Assembly: GCF_021440195.1 (NCBI RefSeq)
Contig: NZ_JAJTSZ010000008.1
Location: forward strand, 62,001-126,000
Length of the DNA: 64,000 nucleotides
DNA from: Dyadobacter sp. CY356
GTDB taxonomy: Bacteria; Bacteroidota; Bacteroidia; Cytophagales; Spirosomataceae
Reading direction: 5' to 3'
The notes under the pieces were generated by a model. The model was not told where the DNA came from and made no database searches. It saw only the letters and a program-made list of their open reading frames with translations. This document shows positions 9,225 to 17,226 of this stretch, piece after piece. The translations under genes and the position numbers were made by a program. Every line of letters begins with the position of its first letter. Within the stretch, counting starts at the first letter, position 1.

Positions 9225-9529
9225 ATCGCTTCGTTATCGATTGATTTTAACTTCTTCCAGACACTTCTTGTTACATTTTTGACAGCCCAGTTTTTTGCGA
9301 TTAAAATTGCTTTTGCGATAGCGTCTTTTGGGGAAATGTTTGATGTTTTGATTAATTCCTGCGCAATGGTCATTGCTTTTTCACGTGTAGTAGGAGACAA
9401 ATATCTCAATTCAGGTAATGTCATCATTGCGTCCATAAAAGTCGGTTTGATCTGATTAAGTGATGAATGTGTTGCTCTTAGTATTAAAAATTTATGCCAG
9501 GATTTTATCCAGCTTAATGACGTACCCAT
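9221..9529 (-). CDS. Small YdaT-like protein coupled to the SDR gene
   Basis: The 102-residue protein has a C-terminal part, LPELRYLSPTTREKAMTIAQEL followed by DAIAKAILIAKNWA. This resembles the helical N-terminal segment of Bacillus YdaT-type proteins (SLKNLP..VREKAIEIANAL...AIAIAKAKEWA). The N-terminal 30 residues are not recognisable. A shorter start at Met32, Met35 or Met36 is possible and would remove that part. It overlaps the SDR start by 4 bp. No function is known. Its link with an SDR suggests a shared general-stress role (inference). Confidence 0.6.
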   Translation of the reverse strand: MGTSLSWIKSWHKFLILRATHSSLNQIKPTFMDAMMTLPELRYLSPTTREKAMTIAQELIKTSNISPKDAIAKAILIAKNWAVKNVTRSVWKKLKSIDNEAI

Positions 9530-9565
9530 GAAGATTAATTACGCACTTTTTAAATTTTAGCTGAA

Positions 9566-9597
9566 AAAAAATCCCCAACTTTCGAAGGGGATTTTTT
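9566..9597 (-). terminator. Terminator of dnaK
   Basis: Stem AAAAAATCCCC / GGGGATTTTTT with a 10-base loop lies 14 bp past the dnaK stop on the minus strand and runs into a U-rich tail. It also reads as a terminator on the plus strand. Confidence 0.8.
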
Positions 9598-9610
9598 CAA
9601 TTCATATTCC

Positions 9611-11515
9611 TTATTTAACTTCTTCGAAATTCACGTCTGTAACGTCTTCCGCTCCGGTACTTTCGCTGGCTTCTCCATTTCCTTGTGGGTTAGGAGCACC
9701 TTGCTGACCTTCGCCTCCCTGAGCATACATCTCCTGAGAAGCAGCCTGCCATGCAGCATTAAGTTTTTCCATTGCGGTATCAATAGAACCCAAATCCTGA
9801 GTCTGGTGTGCAGTACGCAATTCAGCAAGTGCACCTTCGATCGCAGTTTTATTTGGTTCAGACAATTTGTCTCCAAATTCTTTCAACTGTTTGTCAGTTG
9901 AGAAAATCAGACTGTCTGCTGCATTGATCTTTTCAATTTTTTCACGTTCTGCTTTATCAGATGCTTCGTTCGCTTTCGCTTCTTCACGCATACGGTTGAT
10001 TTCTGCATCGGTTAATCCACTTGAAGCTTCAATACGGATTTTTTGTTCTTTTCCGGTTCCTTTATCTTTTGCAGAAACGTGCAGGATACCATTGGCATCA
10101 ACGTCAAACGTTACTTCAATTTGAGGAGTACCACGTTGTGCCGGTGGAATATCAGATAAGTGGAAACGACCCAAAGTACGGTTTTGATTCGCCAAAGGAC
10201 GTTCTCCTTGCAGGATGTGGATCTCAACAGATGGCTGATTATCAGCAGCAGTTGAGAATACCTCTGTTTTCTTGGAAGGAATTGTCGTGTTAGCTTCAAT
10301 CAATTTTGTAGAAACACCACCCAAAGTTTCAATACCAAGAGACAAAGGAATAACGTCTAATAAAAGAACGTCTTTTACTTCACCTGTTAATACACCACCT
10401 TGAATTGCAGCTCCAACAGCAACAGCTTCATCAGGGTTAACACCTTTCGAAGGTTTTCTTCCAAAGAATTTCTCAACTTCTTCCTGAACACGAGGAATAC
10501 GGGTTGATCCACCTACAAGAATTACTTCGCTGATATCGCTGTTTGAATAACCTGCATTTTTCATCGCTCTCTTGCAAGGTTCCATCATACGTTGGAACAA
10601 GCTGTCTGCCAATTGTTCAAATTTGGCACGAGTCAATGAACGAACAAGGTGTTTAGGAATACCATCTACCGGGAAAATATAAGGCAGGTTGATTTCCGTT
10701 TGTGTCGAGCTTGACAATTCAACTTTTGCTTTTTCAGCAGCTTCTTTCAAACGTTGCAAAGCCATAGGATCTTTTGTAAGATCTACACCTTCATCTGTTT
10801 TAAATTCAGCCGCAAGCCAGTTGATAATTACCTGGTCAAAATCATCACCACCAAGGTGCGTATCACCATCAGTTGATTTTACTTCGAAAACTCCGTCTCC
10901 CAATTCAAGCACCGATACGTCAAACGTACCACCACCTAAATCGAAAACTGCAATTTTCATATCGATATGTTGCTTGTCAAGACCATAAGCCAGGGCAGCA
11001 GCAGTTGGTTCGTTTATGATACGTTTAACATCCAGACCAGCGATTTGACCCGCTTCTTTGGTAGCCTGACGTTCAGCATCATTGAAATAAGCCGGAACAG
11101 TAATTACTGCTTCTGTTACTTCTACCCCTAAATAATCTTCAGCAGTTTGTTTCATTTTTTGCAAAATGAATGCTGAAACTTCTTGCGGAGTGTATAAGCG
11201 GTCTCCAATTGGAATTCGTGGAGTGTTGTTAGGGCCTCTTTCAACACTATATGCGATGGTTTTCATTTCACTGGAAACCTCATCATATTTTTTACCCATG
11301 AAACGCTTGATGGAGCTAATCGTATGCTTGGGATTGGTGATTGCCTGACGTTTAGCAGGCGCACCTACCTTACGTTCGCCATTATCCATAAATGCAACCA
11401 CAGAAGGAGTCGTACGAGCACCTTCGCTATTTGCGATTACGACAGGCTCATTACCTTCCATGACAGCTACGCAGGAGTTAGTGGTTCCTAAGTCTATGCC
11501 AATAATTTTTCCCAT
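9611..11515 (-). CDS. dnaK: Molecular chaperone DnaK (Hsp70)
   Basis: DnaK binds exposed hydrophobic peptides in an ATP-driven cycle with DnaJ and GrpE. The 634-residue protein starts with the phosphate-1 motif GIDLGTTNS at residues 6-14. It has the phosphate-2 motif IAVFDLGGGTFDVS, the adenosine motif ILVGGSTRIP, the linker VLLLDVIPLSLGIET, a substrate-binding beta domain and a helical lid. The tail ends in EDVTDVNFEEVK after a Gly/Gln-rich stretch. Unlike many bacteria, no grpE or dnaJ lies next to it here. A triplet of TGACA-type words lies about 130 bp upstream and may be regulatory. Confidence 0.98.
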   Translation of the reverse strand: MGKIIGIDLGTTNSCVAVMEGNEPVVIANSEGARTTPSVVAFMDNGERKVGAPAKRQAITNPKHTISSIKRFMGKKYDEVSSEMKTIAYSVERGPNNTPRIPIGDRLYTPQEVSAFILQKMKQTAEDYLGVEVTEAVITVPAYFNDAERQATKEAGQIAGLDVKRIINEPTAAALAYGLDKQHIDMKIAVFDLGGGTFDVSVLELGDGVFEVKSTDGDTHLGGDDFDQVIINWLAAEFKTDEGVDLTKDPMALQRLKEAAEKAKVELSSSTQTEINLPYIFPVDGIPKHLVRSLTRAKFEQLADSLFQRMMEPCKRAMKNAGYSNSDISEVILVGGSTRIPRVQEEVEKFFGRKPSKGVNPDEAVAVGAAIQGGVLTGEVKDVLLLDVIPLSLGIETLGGVSTKLIEANTTIPSKKTEVFSTAADNQPSVEIHILQGERPLANQNRTLGRFHLSDIPPAQRGTPQIEVTFDVDANGILHVSAKDKGTGKEQKIRIEASSGLTDAEINRMREEAKANEASDKAEREKIEKINAADSLIFSTDKQLKEFGDKLSEPNKTAIEGALAELRTAHQTQDLGSIDTAMEKLNAAWQAASQEMYAQGGEGQQGAPNPQGNGEASESTGAEDVTDVNFEEVK

Positions 11516-11640
11516 TTTTATATATTAAAGTTAAATTTTATTTATTTCCTGATCCACAACAAAGATCTTTTTCAAATTCATGTCGTGTTTCAGTATTCTT
11601 TAAAAAGCCCGTACCAAACTGCACTAATGGACAATTGCAG

Positions 11641-11663
11641 TGACAAACTGTCAGTTTTGACAG
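11641..11663. promoter_or_regulatory. Clustered TGACA/TGTCA repeats upstream of dnaK
   Basis: Three five-base words alternate in orientation: TGACA, three bases, TGTCA, four bases, TGACA. They form two overlapping inverted repeats about 125 bp before the dnaK start. The pattern looks like a protein-binding site, and heat-shock control of dnaK is the obvious candidate. The regulator is not identifiable. Confidence 0.35.
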
Positions 11664-12197
11664 CCTTATAAAAGTGCTTATTTAGAAATTAGATATAGTC
11701 TGGAATAGACCAGGCATTTCATATAGATCGCGTTCTCACCGATATAATTACGTAGATTATCGGCAGATTAAATTACCATTTTGATAGCTAAATCATTGAA
11801 GAACAGGAGATATTTTGTTCAATAAAATAAAATGTATATCTAAAAGATTCAACACCTCTTCCCAATTTCTTTTTCTAAATTGAGAAGACCGAAATTCTGT
11901 CTATGAGAATTATTCTCAGCGCCGAGTTCGATTCCGGCCATATTTCCGGAAGTTACAAACACTGACTTAAATGACGATTTTATTTAAAAGGTGAAGGTAA
12001 ATATGCCATTTATGTCAGTCAGACCATCTTTCTATATGAGAATAACTGATAGATGTAGGTAGTTACAGTTCGAAAGATGAGGAGTAACGGTTTTATTGAT
12101 CAGAAAAATCCCCAAAACTTAAAAGGAAGTGTTCGGAATAATGCTCAGAAGATTCGTTCAATGTGCATATCAACCGCCTTTAAAACGTTGGATAAAG

Positions 12198-12228
12198 AAA
12201 GAGCGGCTATTTTCGATAACCGCCCTTT
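12198..12228 (-). terminator. Probable terminator of the phospholipase C gene
   Basis: The imperfect stem AAAG-a-GCGG-c-TAT / ATA-a-CCGC-c-CTTT with a short loop lies 9 bp beyond the stop on the minus strand and is followed by a U-rich run. Confidence 0.6.
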
Positions 12229-12236
12229 CAATCAAT

Positions 12237-14780
12237 TTAAGCAATGACTCTTGCCATCAAAGGATCACTTATACTTTCTTTACCAGTCTCTACATGCCCG
12301 GCAAATCTTTTTTGAGTGGATGTATATCCCTCAAAATTCAAACTGAAATCGTACCAGTTGTGACTTTTTTCAAGATTTAAAACAACGATAGCGGTTGAAG
12401 GTTTTGAACCGGCAGCTTCAACTACTTTCTTTAGTCCTGAACCTTTATATGCGTTGTCTGCGATTTCAATGGTTATTTTGTTTTTGGGATCTCGATTCGT
12501 AATAATCAGCTCAATGTTTCCGGTTGGTTTTTTATTTTTATCCAGTTGATATTCGCACTGAACGCTGACCAGCGGATCATTTGCATTACCTGCATACTCA
12601 CGGAAAAAACCGTTCGGGCCATAGGTGCGTAAATGGTAATGCTGGTTTTCGAAGTTTTCAATTTTGTATGAGTCTTGCAGCGCATCACCCGATTTTACGG
12701 CATAATTCCACACTTTGACATCTTCATCTTTGTATTTTCCGGGGGCATAAACCATAAATGGCGAACCGGCAGCATCTTTTCCAAAAACATCGTTAGCTGA
12801 TTTTAATGTAATTTCAAAAGACTTCTTATCTGCGCTGATATGTCCGTCAGCATATAACTGGTATGGCAACGCGCAGGATGGCCGTGTCCCTTTTTCCTGC
12901 TGCGGCATATACGGGGACGTCGAAGGATCCTGATTTATCTGTGAAATTTCAGCGGCTGTTAATGATTTAAATCCGTTTGGCAGTGCTTTGAATTTTGCTT
13001 TGTGGATTCCTTCTATAAATTCATCATGTTTAATAAAAGCGGGCAAAGGAATTTTCTGACCGTCATAAGGTTTAAATGTCGATGTTAAATCACCACAAAT
13101 GGTCCGTCTCCAGGCACTGATATTTGTTTCCTCGATTTTCTTACCTGATTTGTGACTTGTGAATTTTTCAAGAAACTGAATAATTGAAGTATGATCAAAG
13201 ATTTCAGAACAAACACTTCCTCCGCGGTTCCATGGAGAAGCAACCACGAGTGGTACACGAAATCCTAATCCAATCGGACTTTCGCGTGATTCTTTTTGTG
13301 CTTTTTTCTTCATGTCTTGCTCCAAAGTCACAAATTCAACTTTGGTATCAATGCCTTCCGACGTTTTCCCTGTATCCTCTTTGTATGGATTTGGAACGAC
13401 ATAAGGAGGGACGTGATCGAAATAACCGTCATTTTCATCATAACAAAGAATGAAAATTGTTTTTTTCCAAACCTCCGGATTTTTGGTCAGAATATCCATA
13501 ACCTCAGATACGTACCAGGCACCGTACCATGGAGATGTCGGATGGTCTGAAAAGTTTTCAGGTGCTACCAACCAGGAAACTGTCGGTAATTTTCCTGTTT
13601 TCACATCCTCCCTGAATTGATGAAGGATATCGCCTTTTGGTAATTTCACCTCACGACTTGTCGCTGCTTCGTCATATTTGAAAGTCGTGACGTCATGATA
13701 ATCCGGATCTTTAATATTGGTTGTAAATGCCTTCTGATGCAGATTTTTTTCTCGCTGCGAAAGTTTATCGTAGTTCTCAGGGCTCCATTCTGCCAACTCT
13801 TTTTTTACAATTTCCTGCAAAGCAACTTTTTCTTTTAAAGCATTTTTTGCAAGATCCGCGTCTTTTCCAGGAGCCAGAGTTTTTATTTTATTTTCAAGCT
13901 CTGCGATTTCCTTCGGCAGTTGTTCGGATTGATTTTTCAGGTGTTTCTGGAAACCTGTTGAATACCGAACGTGATACTGACTAAACCATTCGATAGGATT
14001 ATCGGTGAAATTGGCCAGCCATGATTCTTCCTCACCTTCAAATCCCATGGGAAGGCTGATTTCATTTTGGTAAATTCTCCATGAAACGCCATGATCTTCC
14101 AGTCTTTCCGGAAAAGTTGTCCAACTCGCTTCTTTATCGTAATCTACATTTTCGTTGCGAACGTTGGCATATGCTTCTTCATTTTGTTTTTCACGGACAG
14201 TTCCTGTCCATAAAAACAATCGGTTTGGCGTAGTGCCTGTCAATGAAGAACAAAAGTTCTGATCACAAACCGTAAATGCGTCGGCAAGTGCATAATAAAA
14301 GGGAATATCCTCGCGGTTATAGAATCCTTGTGTCAATGGCATCTTCCTGTAATCCTTATGACCAGCCTGTTTCGCAATCAGCCATTTGTCATATTTACCA
14401 TCATTTCGTGCATCCACCTGATTCGGCCAGGAATGGGGCAGGGAGCCCATCCAGGTTGCATTTGAATCTTTCATATTCAAACGAAAAGGTGTGTATGTTT
14501 CACCGGCTGCATTGGTTTGCAGCCATACAAGGTTTTTATTGGGTAAAGAAATAGCCCTTGGGTCATTAAATCCTCTCACACCGCGCAATGAACCATAACA
14601 ATGATCAAAAGAACGGTTTTCCTGCATTAAAATAACCACGTGTTCAGCATCCAGATAAGTACTTCCCGGCTGAGGATCTATGGCTAATGCTTTTTGAATT
14701 GATGGAGGAAGTACACTGAAAAGGCCGGCTCCGCCAGTAAGCATGGCCGCTTTTTTTATAAAATCTCTTCTTGAATCCAT
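12237..14780 (-). CDS. Phosphocholine-specific phospholipase C, Tat-exported
   Basis: The 847-residue protein has a twin-arginine signal (DSRRDFIKKAAMLTGGAG). The phosphoesterase/AcpA-type catalytic domain opens with HVVILMQENRSFDHCYG and contains ILCYDENDGYFDHVPP and the late FDHTSIIQFLEKF motif. Two C-terminal beta domains (about residues 640-840) match the repeated DUF756-type domain of this family. Length is normal (about 830). The enzyme would hydrolyse phosphatidylcholine or sphingomyelin in the periplasm or outside the cell, in the manner of Pseudomonas PlcN/PlcH. Substrate choice here is inferred. The N-terminal Lys/Glu-rich insert around residues 290-350 looks coiled. It is a single gene bounded by hairpins. 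Confidence 0.88.
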   Translation of the reverse strand: MDSRRDFIKKAAMLTGGAGLFSVLPPSIQKALAIDPQPGSTYLDAEHVVILMQENRSFDHCYGSLRGVRGFNDPRAISLPNKNLVWLQTNAAGETYTPFRLNMKDSNATWMGSLPHSWPNQVDARNDGKYDKWLIAKQAGHKDYRKMPLTQGFYNREDIPFYYALADAFTVCDQNFCSSLTGTTPNRLFLWTGTVREKQNEEAYANVRNENVDYDKEASWTTFPERLEDHGVSWRIYQNEISLPMGFEGEEESWLANFTDNPIEWFSQYHVRYSTGFQKHLKNQSEQLPKEIAELENKIKTLAPGKDADLAKNALKEKVALQEIVKKELAEWSPENYDKLSQREKNLHQKAFTTNIKDPDYHDVTTFKYDEAATSREVKLPKGDILHQFREDVKTGKLPTVSWLVAPENFSDHPTSPWYGAWYVSEVMDILTKNPEVWKKTIFILCYDENDGYFDHVPPYVVPNPYKEDTGKTSEGIDTKVEFVTLEQDMKKKAQKESRESPIGLGFRVPLVVASPWNRGGSVCSEIFDHTSIIQFLEKFTSHKSGKKIEETNISAWRRTICGDLTSTFKPYDGQKIPLPAFIKHDEFIEGIHKAKFKALPNGFKSLTAAEISQINQDPSTSPYMPQQEKGTRPSCALPYQLYADGHISADKKSFEITLKSANDVFGKDAAGSPFMVYAPGKYKDEDVKVWNYAVKSGDALQDSYKIENFENQHYHLRTYGPNGFFREYAGNANDPLVSVQCEYQLDKNKKPTGNIELIITNRDPKNKITIEIADNAYKGSGLKKVVEAAGSKPSTAIVVLNLEKSHNWYDFSLNFEGYTSTQKRFAGHVETGKESISDPLMARVIA

Positions 14781-14921
14781 GGGTTGAATGATCGGGTTTG
14801 GAAATTATGCTCAGTATTACCTGAAATTTTTGCTAATGTACCACGCTTGCTCTTTCCGGTTTATTAAATTACGGTTATCTTTTTATACAACAAATATTTT
14901 TTACCAACTTTTTTAAATGAA

Positions 14922-14960
14922 AAAGCTGTAAACCAGGGATATACCCTTGTTTACAGCTTT
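14922..14960 (-). terminator. Terminator of the DUF937 gene
   Basis: A 12-bp stem (AAAGCTGTAAAC / GTTTACAGCTTT), one mismatch, then a 4-bp stem AGGG/CCCT with a 5-base loop lies 20 bp past the stop on the minus strand and leads into a U run. Confidence 0.85.
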
Positions 14961-14980
14961 GATCTGCTATTAAATTTAAC

Positions 14981-15613
14981 TTATTTTCCTCCAAAAAGGC
15001 CGCCAAGCATTCCACCTAAATCAAATCCACCTTCTTCTTTTGGTTGATTTGGGGTAGGAGTGTTGTTATTTCCGCCGCCCATAAAACTTTTTCCAATAGA
15101 CATAACATCACTCATGTCCAGTTTGCCATCTGCCAGCGCATAACCGATCTGATTAAAATCAAACCCTGAACTTGCTGCACCAGCGGCAGAAGTTGCTGCT
15201 GCGCCACCACCACCCAGCAAACTGCCAAGTACGCTGTTAAAATCAAGACTATTATCTGATGGATTGCTTGTTTTATTGATAAGACCGCCCAAAACTCCGG
15301 GAAGTACTGAGGAAACAATTCCACCCGCGGAGCTACTGCTAAGACCGAATTTTTGCATGATAGCAGAAACTGCATTACCAGCAATTGACGCAACGATAGG
15401 GTTATTCATAATTCCGCCGCCAGTTTCTTTTCCTGACAACAACCCCATAATTCCCTGAATATTTCCTGATTGAGCCTGCTCTTGAAGTCCGCCGGTGATT
15501 GATCCCATCAAAGTATGCATAACATCAGCATTCTGACTGTTTGGGATTTCCGGGTTTTGTACGATTGCCTGTTGGGAATGTTCCTGTATCAGGCCTAGAA
15601 GTTGGTCGAGCAT
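14981..15613 (-). CDS. DUF937 domain protein, Gly/Ser-rich
   Basis: The family has no known function. About 210 residues are encoded from the ATG at 15613. The open frame extends 12 residues further upstream to 15649, but the family normally begins MLDQLLGLIQ, so the inner start was chosen. The body has repeating amphipathic segments with Gly pairs (GGIVSSVLPGVLGGLINK, SVLGSLLGGGG). It ends in a Gly-rich tail (GGFDLGGMLGGLFGGK). The composition may indicate self-association, which is inferred. Monocistronic, with its own terminator. Confidence 0.75.
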   Translation of the reverse strand: MLDQLLGLIQEHSQQAIVQNPEIPNSQNADVMHTLMGSITGGLQEQAQSGNIQGIMGLLSGKETGGGIMNNPIVASIAGNAVSAIMQKFGLSSSSAGGIVSSVLPGVLGGLINKTSNPSDNSLDFNSVLGSLLGGGGAAATSAAGAASSGFDFNQIGYALADGKLDMSDVMSIGKSFMGGGNNNTPTPNQPKEEGGFDLGGMLGGLFGGK

Positions 15614-15689
15614 TTTAGATTTATATTTAGTTGTATATAGCTTAGACAAAAATTGTGCTAAAAGTAACGATACGACTAAACATAAAAAA

Positions 15690-15707
15690 AACCCGCCGAA
15701 GCGGGTT
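15690..15707 (-). terminator. Terminator of rpmI-rplT
   Basis: The stem AACCCGC / GCGGGTT with a CGAA loop is followed on the minus strand by a run of U. It starts 7 bp after the rplT stop and closes the ribosomal-protein unit. Confidence 0.8.
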
Positions 15708-15713
15708 GCTGTT

Positions 15714-16058
15714 TTATTTTACCTGATCAACGACTGCTTTAAATGCATCCGGGTGATTCATTGCCAAATCGGCAAGTACCTTACGGTTCAGTTCAATGCC
15801 TTTTGCATTGATTTTACCCATAAGAGCAGAATATGATAATCCGTGTAAACGTGCTCCAGCGTTGATACGTTGGATCCACAATGCGCGGAAGTTACGTTTC
15901 TTTTGTTTACGGCCTTTGTAGGCGTATTGCAATCCACGCTCAACTGCGTTTTTTGCTACGGTCCAAACATTTTTACGACGGCCGAAATAGCCTTTCGCTA
16001 ATTTTAACACTTTTTTACGTCTTGCGCGTGACGCAACATGGTTTACCGAACGTGGCAT
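15714..16058 (-). CDS. rplT: 50S ribosomal protein L20
   Basis: L20 binds 23S rRNA early in 50S assembly. The 114 residues start MPRSVNHVASRARRKKVLKLAKGY, with the conserved GRRKNVWTVAKNAVERG and RRRNFRALWIQRINA-like core (KKRNFRALWIQRINAGAR). It lies 108 bp downstream of rpmI in the same direction. In many bacteria L20 represses its own operon by binding the leader; whether that occurs here is unknown. Confidence 0.98.
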   Translation of the reverse strand: MPRSVNHVASRARRKKVLKLAKGYFGRRKNVWTVAKNAVERGLQYAYKGRKQKKRNFRALWIQRINAGARLHGLSYSALMGKINAKGIELNRKVLADLAMNHPDAFKAVVDQVK

Positions 16059-16166
16059 AATTTTAACTGTTTTTGATTGACGGCGCCCGTTATGGGACTT
16101 TAAGGCCGGCTATCGGGTTGAACAAAAAACCGAAATGGTATTTGGTAATCTTATTGGCTTTCGGAA

Positions 16167-16361
16167 TTACTTCCCAAGCAAGGCCAATACTTGTTTGTGG
16201 TTAGACACATCAATAAGACCAGTTTTAACCAATCCACGCTTACGCTTGTTTGATTTTTTGGTCAGGATGTGACTATGAAACGCGTGTTTACGTTTGATTT
16301 TACCAGTACCAGTAAGCGCAAAACGCTTTTTAGCACCAGAATTTGTTTTCATTTTACCCAT
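16167..16361 (-). CDS. rpmI: 50S ribosomal protein L35
   Basis: This is a 64-residue, very basic protein, MGKMKTNSGAKKRFALTGTGKIKRKHAFHSH followed by KKSNKRKRGL, the standard L35 sequence. It is a component of the large ribosomal subunit. Order infC-rpmI-rplT on the minus strand is the conserved IF3 operon order. However, a 206-bp spacer with a strong hairpin lies between infC and rpmI, so rpmI-rplT may have its own promoter or be attenuated. Confidence 0.98.
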   Translation of the reverse strand: MGKMKTNSGAKKRFALTGTGKIKRKHAFHSHILTKKSNKRKRGLVKTGLIDVSNHKQVLALLGK

Positions 16362-16430
16362 GGTACAAAAAAATAATAGTTGAAAAAATATAAAACAGCG
16401 CGCAAAATTAGTGATTTTCCTTGTAAAACA

Positions 16431-16470
16431 AAAATCGTGTTAAAGACAATTGTCAGTAACACGATTTTTT
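16431..16470. terminator. Strong hairpin between infC and rpmI (terminator or attenuator)
   Basis: A perfect 12-bp stem (AAAATCGTGTTA / TAACACGATTTT) encloses a smaller ACAATTGT palindrome. T runs follow on both strands (TTTTTT on plus; TTTTGTTTTAC on minus). It lies about 100 bp after the infC stop and 70 bp before the rpmI start, so it would stop or attenuate read-through from infC. Confidence 0.7.
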
Positions 16471-16526
16471 ATACCTTAATAAAGAAATATATCAACCAAA
16501 TTAACCTTGCACTTATTGCGTTCTAT

Positions 16527-16561
16527 CAGCCTACGCCAATCGCTAAAAGCCAACAGCTAAA
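16527..16561. repeat. Degenerate heptad array (CAGCCTA-type)
   Basis: Five consecutive 7-base units, CAGCCTA CGCCAAT CGCTAAA AGCCAAC AGCTAAA, share the pattern nGCnnAn. The array abuts the infC 3' end. See related arrays at 21386, 23480 and 59882. Confidence 0.45.
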
Positions 16562-16567
16562 TAAAAT

Positions 16568-17119
16568 CTATTTTTTCGGAGGCAATGGAGCGAGGATGAT
16601 CGTCATTCTTTTTCCTTCCAGTTTCGGTTCCATTTCAACCTTACCATATTCTGTTAGAGCTTCCGAGAATTTATTCAATAAATTAACTCCTCTTTCTTTG
16701 AAAACGATCGTACGACCGACAAAGTGAACGTAGGCTTTTACTTTTGAACCTTCTTTAAGGAAATTGATTGCATGTTTAAGCTTGAATTCAAAATCGTGAT
16801 CATCCGTATTAGGGCCGAACCGAATCTCTTTAATGACAACTTTCTGTGCTTTTGCCTTTATTTCTTTTTGTTTCTTCTTTTGCTCGTATTTGAATTTCGA
16901 ATAGTCAACTACTTTACACACCGGTGGCACAGCGGTAGGTGCGATTTCAACTAAATCAAGATTCTGTGTTTTTGCGATTGCTCTCGCGGTATTTATATCT
17001 ACAACGCCAGCTTCGATATTTTCGCCAACAAGACGAACTTCTTTGGCTGTGATGCGCTCATTGATTTTGTAAGGTTCTTCTACTACTCTGAAACGTCCAC
17101 TCGGGGGTCTTAATGCCAT
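16568..17119 (-). CDS. infC: Translation initiation factor IF-3
   Basis: IF-3 binds the 30S subunit, prevents premature 50S joining and checks start-codon pairing. The 183 residues have the N-domain signature YKINERITAKEVRLVGEN, the linker with Lys-rich helix KFKYEQKKKQKEIKAKAQ and the C-domain KEIRFGPNTDDHDFEFKLKHA. The start is an ATG at 17119, whereas infC in E. coli uses the rare AUU start for autocontrol. That kind of self-regulation is therefore not evident here. It lies 107 bp downstream of thrS. Confidence 0.97.
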   Translation of the reverse strand: MALRPPSGRFRVVEEPYKINERITAKEVRLVGENIEAGVVDINTARAIAKTQNLDLVEIAPTAVPPVCKVVDYSKFKYEQKKKQKEIKAKAQKVVIKEIRFGPNTDDHDFEFKLKHAINFLKEGSKVKAYVHFVGRTIVFKERGVNLLNKFSEALTEYGKVEMEPKLEGKRMTIILAPLPPKK

Positions 17120-17226
17120 ATTACTTGGTTTGGTGATTTTTTGTTTTTTAGATGCAAATCAGAAATTTAACAATGCTCTGACAAAAATAGTGCGTTAATA
17201 CGGGAATAATAAGAAAAATTGTAAAA

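Larger units (their letters stand above)
11516..12236. other. 721-bp non-coding region upstream of dnaK
   Basis: No believable gene is seen on either strand. It contains clustered TGACA/TGTCA words (11641-11663), a 15-bp palindrome TGAGAATTATTCTCA (11904-11918) with a second half-site near 12035-12045, and the hairpin ending the phospholipase gene (12198-12228). Length and content suggest a long dnaK regulatory region or a lost gene. Confidence 0.6.

Noticed and set aside
11921..11945. GAGTTCGATTCCGGCC resembling a tRNA T-arm in the dnaK upstream region
   Set aside because: The T-stem has a mismatch, and no complementary acceptor strand or anticodon arm was found 70-90 bases upstream; likely chance.
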